From contig JAPFFF010000019.1 in the NCBI GenBank assembly GCA_039105265.1, forward strand, positions 1,706,501-1,770,500: a stretch of DNA of 64,000 nucleotides, read 5' to 3'. Both the position numbers and the translations under genes were made by a program. The stretch comes from Tritrichomonas musculus (taxonomy: Eukaryota > Parabasalia > Tritrichomonadida > Tritrichomonadidae). Positions within the stretch are counted from its first letter, which is position 1, and each line of letters opens with the position of its first letter. The notes under the pieces are model-generated. The model did not search any database. It saw only the letters and a program-made list of their open reading frames with translations, and was not told where the DNA came from. Below, in pieces: positions 59,340 through 64,000 of this stretch.

Positions 59340-62300
59340 ATGAACACTCAAGTCCATATTTTTCAACCATCTACAGCCTTTGTCCATATAGTTATTACGC
59401 CATCAACCGAAAGTGTAACATATATTTTTACAGTTGATCTTTTTACTGGGTGTTTGCTTTTTTCATCAACACCATATGTTGATATTTTTAAATCTCATCG
59501 ACAAGCATGCACTTTTATAGTTCAAAAATACAACAAACCGACATTTCATATGCAAGAATGGCAAGGCAAAGCTTTAATTGGAATCACTATTGAAAATCAA
59601 TATTTAGTAATTGGACTTATTGAAGGTGCTAGAAAATGTGCCACATTACCGAATGGATCCGTAATCAAACAAGTCAATTCCACCAATTTTATTACGATAC
59701 CTCTCAAATCATCGCATTCACAACAAAAACCAAACTTTTCTTCATTTCCGATCAACAAGATGCATTTTTACTGCGAAACGATGGACATAACTCGACCATA
59801 TCCATCGGAACACTCCATTACAGACTACGACGAGTCGTTCTGCTGGAACCAGCGATGGCGTCTTCCTTTTGCTCGCTTTGGAGTTGAGTATGTCTGCATC
59901 GTCTTACTCCAAGGATATGCGAAGACATCGACCACATCTTGCATGACGTACATCATCCGTCGTTCCGTACTTAATCCGTATACACGATACACCTCACGTG
60001 GCACGGATGAAATGGGGTCCCCCGGGAATGAGTCCGAGTGTGAACTAATTTTTTACGACGAGAACGAGAATGGCGATTTTCAGTCAAATTGCTGGAGGCG
60101 GGGATCGATACCGATGATGTGGAAAACCGTCGTTGGGGCGGTTGGAAGTGGTCAACACATCATCTCACAAGAACAAGGTAACGTCACATCACTTTATTTT
60201 CATTCAATTTCTGAGCGGTTTGATAATATTCCAATAACCGTTGTGTCGTTGTTGAGTGAGTCTGAAATTGAGTTGAATGAAGCATATAAAAAAGCGGTTA
60301 AGCCGTTAGATTTTGTGGACTTTCAATCGTTCGACATACAGGCTGTTTCTGAGAATGCAAGAATTGAGCAGTTTCAATTGTTTATGAAACCGCTAATTGA
60401 CCAAAATGAATGCTTTACAATTGGCGACCTAAAAGGCATTCAAAAACGTCAAAAACAAATTTTTCGGTTCAATTGCGTCGATTCAACCGACCGAACAAAC
60501 CTCGCAACTTTCGTCTACGGTCGAATTCTGACAGAAATGAAACGGGGCCCTTTGACAATTAACCCAAAACCAAATGACTTTCTCGCCAACGCCTTCATCA
60601 AAGGCGGCGATGTAATTTCAATACTTTACACTTCTACTGAGGCAACTTTGACAAAGCCAATTCGCGACACGACGCAGAACATCAGCTCAGCAAAGAACGA
60701 TGCATCTATTGCATGCATTCGTCGTGTCAACCATTTTTACGGCAATGATGCAGTGCTTGACAAGTCGATTGAAAACTGGATCTCAATTGTTGGACTGAAT
60801 TCGAATCCACTTTTTTCACTTGACAATTTTTATCTGTCACTTGTTCAAGATTCATCGATGACGTTCAAAGTCATGAGTCCTGTTGATCCATCTGTCATTT
60901 CGTTTGAATACACGAGCACAAAAGTTGAGTCAATTGACGGTTCTTTTGAAATGATAATTGAATTGCCAATGCCGATGGTTATCGGCGTCCTCCGAATGAT
61001 GTTTCTGCCTCACTGCTTCGGCGACATTCCGAAGTCTTTTACCCTCGAATGCGGAATGAATTCGAACCACAAAAAGGTCTATTTGAAGGACGTAATGATG
61101 CCAGACGTGAAAGAGCCAACATTTGTCAAATATTCTTTCTATCATTCCTATCGTTGGGGCATTCAAGCGCCTCTTGAACAAGAAGCATCGGAACCAGTTC
61201 GATTCATTTGGATCACTTTTAAACAAGGCTCAAAAATCGTTCCTTCATCGACATCTTCAATGAGCCTCTTAAATTTGAATGTCGACAAAAATTCAAACAA
61301 AGTCATTCAAAATCATAACGTTAACCCTTCAAGCCAAGTCCAAAATGGCTTCATTGGCAAAGATAAAACTGCCCGTTATAGTTCCAATAACGTAAACCCA
61401 GTGGTCCAACAGAAACCGATGCTGTCGATTGGTAATGTTTTGATTGACGCTTACATTCCAAGTTCGGTTACAAAAATGCTTTCGTTTGAAAACGAAGGCA
61501 TGAAAGATGATTACAAGAGACAAGTTGAAACTTTTCTGAAAGAAAATAACAACGGAAGCACAAATGACCTTCAGTTCAAATCAAGGTCAATTGACAGCTT
61601 TTTGAGGCTTGAATTGTTTAGAATTAAAAACAAAATACCACTTCATGTTAGGAACCAAATATTCATTGAAAAAGGAATCAATCCAATTGTATCGTGCATC
61701 AGACATTATCTTCATATAAGGACTGATCGACCTTCTTGCTATTTTTGTCAAGAACAGCTTGACGGTTTTGACATTGAGAACAAAAATTCGAATTTGAATT
61801 TTGTTTTTCATGAAAATTTCAAGTCAGTTTTGACGTATTCAAAAAGTTTCCCTTTCAATCAAAGTGGTGTCATTTTATGCAAGAAGTGCAGGGATAAAGT
61901 GCTGAAATTCCAAAAGGATCTGATTGAAATCGACTCATTGGCGACGAAGGAAGAGCCGCCTCGTTTCTCTCTGAAGCATTGGAAACTGGGCGATATCAAA
62001 GAGCAAGTCTGTCTATCAAGAAGGCCTTTATCGACCTTCCTTGAGTTTCCTCCTTCAAAGGATCCCGAAGCCGACATCGACATGCTTCTGTTTAGTGATG
62101 ATGATGACGACGAATCGGACGAAGCAAGCGAAAGTCAGAAAGAAAGCTTTCCAAACGATCAGCAAATTGTGAGCAGCAGAAGCAACAGCGCCATCATCAA
62201 CAATAACGGTCCTAATAACGGTTACAGGAGGGAGAACATTCATGGTAGACACAACGTTGCATACAGAAACAGCACGAACGTCATCAATGCGTATGTTCGA

Positions 62301-63797
62301 AAGCGCATTGCTAATTATAACAGCTGTTTAACCGCCGATGTAATTCAATGCGATGACGTTGTAAGTCGAAGCGTTGAAATCGACATAAACGACGACACTT
62401 ACACCTATATAAGTAACCATTCTGACGACGATGTGATCAATCAGAATCAAGGACAAAAACAAGCTAATGACGAGCAGCAGAACGATACAGGAATGAATTT
62501 GAATGATTCAGAAATTCTGAAGGAATTTGGTCCCATGTCTTACTTCCAAAATAACAGCAACAGCAGCATCATCGAAGACAAGTCAAAGATCAAATACATA
62601 ATCGACTCAACGGAGAATAAGGTGTTCACATTCACTCTCTGCTTGTCAAGCTTCTCGGTGCCAACGGAGCTCATTTTGACATTCGATGGCGACCTCCCTG
62701 AAAAAGTGGAAATAATTGCTTTTAAACACAAAACAAGCAATGCTAACAACTGCCAAGTTAACATGCCAAGATCCACATCAACAGTCGCCGATAATTCAGC
62801 TACAAGTAGGTCGGCTTTGATTTCTCCTTCTTCATCTGCTGCTTCAGCATCAACGCCGAAATCGAAGTCGAAATCGCCTTTTATTTCACCTTCAACTTCG
62901 GCTGCCAATGCCTCTTCTGTTTGCTCACCAGAAAGGGTCATCATTCATGACAACATAGTCAATCATTCCCACCTTTCATTGCCGCCAACATCAGCTTCAA
63001 TCTCCGAGCTGAATCCGCGGAAGCATTCGTCATTCATCGTCAAGCACGAAGACAAAATTTATGTGAAATTTGATCCAATTCAAACATCATATCTAACTTT
63101 TGTGATGTTTGCAACTGAGAGTCAAAACCAAGTCATTCTAAAGCACGTGAAAGTACTTGGCAATTTTGTTGAAAAACCGTTGTCAAAACCGTCCTGGTAT
63201 AGTTTTCCAGTGTCCTTTTTCAAGGGTGACAAAATGGCAGGTGTTTGGGACCCTGAAACGCAAACCCATACTTTTTCATTTAGAGCACCAAACGTCCTTC
63301 GTCGTGTCAATTTTAAAGTGCCTTACAACACGAACTACAGCGGAGGCGGCGCTGTTGGCAACAACAGCGGAAACAGTGGAAATAACAACGGAATTATTAG
63401 CAACACCAATTGTAATGCTAACTTGATGACAAATGGCGTTGGCGTTATCGTTGGTGTCGGAGCTACTGGAAACATTATCTCTAACTTGAGCTGTGGCAAT
63501 ATTTCTGGCTTGTTGAGCAGTGGTCCTTTGAAAAAGCCAGAACAGATGCCACAGTCAATTTTGCTTGCTTTATATAATGATAAAAAAATGTTGGTTAAGT
63601 CATACCATATTTTGATACCTCAGCCTCAGCCTCCTCAACAAAGAACAAAATGCAAGGAAGTGGAAATGTACTTCCAGATTGCGGATTCTCCTGTTTTCTC
63701 AACAATCAAACTTTTTTACTTGGATTTGATTGATAAGTTGAAGCCTTTCGAAGTTTCATTTTTCTCATCGTTCTCTAATAATGATAGGAAAATATAA
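59340..63797 (+). CDS. Sac-domain phosphoinositide phosphatase, SAC9-like size
   Basis: 1485 aa from the first ATG (MNTQVHIFQP); the frame is open 14 codons further up without an ATG. The Sac domain (about 1-480) has YTSRGTDEMGSPGNESE, then RRGSIPMMWKT, then the catalytic FNCVDSTDRTNLATF, a C-x5-R-[ST] phosphatase site. Such enzymes remove phosphate from PI3P, PI4P or PI(4,5)P2 on membranes. A long C-terminal part follows with two CxxC pairs (CYFCQE near 800, CKKCRD near 845), an acidic linker and a possible C2-like end with Ser/Asn/Gly-rich linkers. Length and layout recall plant SAC9, but I see no WW domain. Confidence 0.88.
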   Translation: MNTQVHIFQPSTAFVHIVITPSTESVTYIFTVDLFTGCLLFSSTPYVDIFKSHRQACTFIVQKYNKPTFHMQEWQGKALIGITIENQYLVIGLIEGARKCATLPNGSVIKQVNSTNFITIPLKSSHSQQKPNFSSFPINKMHFYCETMDITRPYPSEHSITDYDESFCWNQRWRLPFARFGVEYVCIVLLQGYAKTSTTSCMTYIIRRSVLNPYTRYTSRGTDEMGSPGNESECELIFYDENENGDFQSNCWRRGSIPMMWKTVVGAVGSGQHIISQEQGNVTSLYFHSISERFDNIPITVVSLLSESEIELNEAYKKAVKPLDFVDFQSFDIQAVSENARIEQFQLFMKPLIDQNECFTIGDLKGIQKRQKQIFRFNCVDSTDRTNLATFVYGRILTEMKRGPLTINPKPNDFLANAFIKGGDVISILYTSTEATLTKPIRDTTQNISSAKNDASIACIRRVNHFYGNDAVLDKSIENWISIVGLNSNPLFSLDNFYLSLVQDSSMTFKVMSPVDPSVISFEYTSTKVESIDGSFEMIIELPMPMVIGVLRMMFLPHCFGDIPKSFTLECGMNSNHKKVYLKDVMMPDVKEPTFVKYSFYHSYRWGIQAPLEQEASEPVRFIWITFKQGSKIVPSSTSSMSLLNLNVDKNSNKVIQNHNVNPSSQVQNGFIGKDKTARYSSNNVNPVVQQKPMLSIGNVLIDAYIPSSVTKMLSFENEGMKDDYKRQVETFLKENNNGSTNDLQFKSRSIDSFLRLELFRIKNKIPLHVRNQIFIEKGINPIVSCIRHYLHIRTDRPSCYFCQEQLDGFDIENKNSNLNFVFHENFKSVLTYSKSFPFNQSGVILCKKCRDKVLKFQKDLIEIDSLATKEEPPRFSLKHWKLGDIKEQVCLSRRPLSTFLEFPPSKDPEADIDMLLFSDDDDDESDEASESQKESFPNDQQIVSSRSNSAIINNNGPNNGYRRENIHGRHNVAYRNSTNVINAYVRKRIANYNSCLTADVIQCDDVVSRSVEIDINDDTYTYISNHSDDDVINQNQGQKQANDEQQNDTGMNLNDSEILKEFGPMSYFQNNSNSSIIEDKSKIKYIIDSTENKVFTFTLCLSSFSVPTELILTFDGDLPEKVEIIAFKHKTSNANNCQVNMPRSTSTVADNSATSRSALISPSSSAASASTPKSKSKSPFISPSTSAANASSVCSPERVIIHDNIVNHSHLSLPPTSASISELNPRKHSSFIVKHEDKIYVKFDPIQTSYLTFVMFATESQNQVILKHVKVLGNFVEKPLSKPSWYSFPVSFFKGDKMAGVWDPETQTHTFSFRAPNVLRRVNFKVPYNTNYSGGGAVGNNSGNSGNNNGIISNTNCNANLMTNGVGVIVGVGATGNIISNLSCGNISGLLSSGPLKKPEQMPQSILLALYNDKKMLVKSYHILIPQPQPPQQRTKCKEVEMYFQIADSPVFSTIKLFYLDLIDKLKPFEVSFFSSFSNNDRKI

Positions 63798-64000
63798 CGA
63801 AAGAAAATTTTTATATTATATATTTATTATTTATTTATATTAAAATGTATGAATTTTAAAAATTAATGTTTTGATATATAAATAAATTATTCACTTGCTT
63901 TAAATATATGTTAATAAGAGTTAATCAAACGCACAATTTTTTTTTATTAATAACAAATTTTGATCTTTTAAGGAGAAGTTATAGTCATTTGGTTAATCTC
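63798..64000. other. 3' flank, AT-rich
   Basis: AT-rich sequence after the Sac gene with several taaa words that could serve 3' end formation. Nothing else is seen up to the window end. Confidence 0.4.

Overview
This window looks like a nuclear contig from a parabasalid protist, most likely a Tritrichomonas/Trichomonas-type trichomonad. The reasons are very AT-rich, gene-sparse intergenic DNA, no visible introns, a protein kinase joined to Sel1 repeats, trichomonad-type initiator motifs (TCAYTW) a few bases upstream of several start codons, and a whole Polinton/Maverick of the kind abundant in this group. The genus is inferred from style, not from a search.

Left part (1-38.9 kb) is a nest of mobile DNA. 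A head-to-tail array runs: a 5'-truncated LINE copy (79-2074), two related SINE-like units (2075-3148, 3149-4022), one full-length LINE (4023-37088), a 5' LINE copy cut off at about 38330, and a decayed relative (38331-38930). The LINE is an R2-type element: three C2H2 zinc fingers, reverse transcriptase (YADD), a CCHC knuckle and a restriction-like endonuclease. Every unit junction carries the same 16-base motif, ccacacgggaggagat, followed by a T run. A 25.8 kb Polinton (5940-31716) sits inside the full-length LINE, exactly in a coding 54-bp minisatellite, flanked by a 5-bp duplication (tcgct). The LINE reading frame is open and in phase on both sides.

The Polinton looks whole: 240-bp terminal inverted repeats, protein-primed DNA polymerase B, integrase, packaging ATPase, Ulp1/adenovirus-type protease, a candidate major capsid protein and candidate minor capsid proteins, plus about a dozen small genes of unknown role. 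Unusual parts are two giant paralogous coiled-coil proteins filling a third of the element, an HNH endonuclease beside the right end, a bZIP-like small protein, a 16-copy 19-bp minisatellite, and a recurring [T/I/V]QT[D/E/K] motif in four different proteins that resembles the dynein light chain (LC8) docking motif.

Middle part (38.9-46.5 kb) is AT-rich, without genes, but holds nested non-autonomous DNA transposons: two 478-bp copies of one MITE in opposite orientation with 8-bp duplications, a 1.95 kb and an 0.82 kb TA-flanked element, a possible MULE-like element with 9-bp duplications, and a GC-rich hairpin island at 46131-46224.

Right part (46.5-64 kb) carries host genes: a TALE/KN homeodomain protein (-), a 1481-aa alpha-solenoid protein (+), a broken kinase-Sel1 gene (-), a P-loop NTPase with a doublecortin/ubiquitin-like N-terminus (+), and a large Sac-domain phosphoinositide phosphatase (+).
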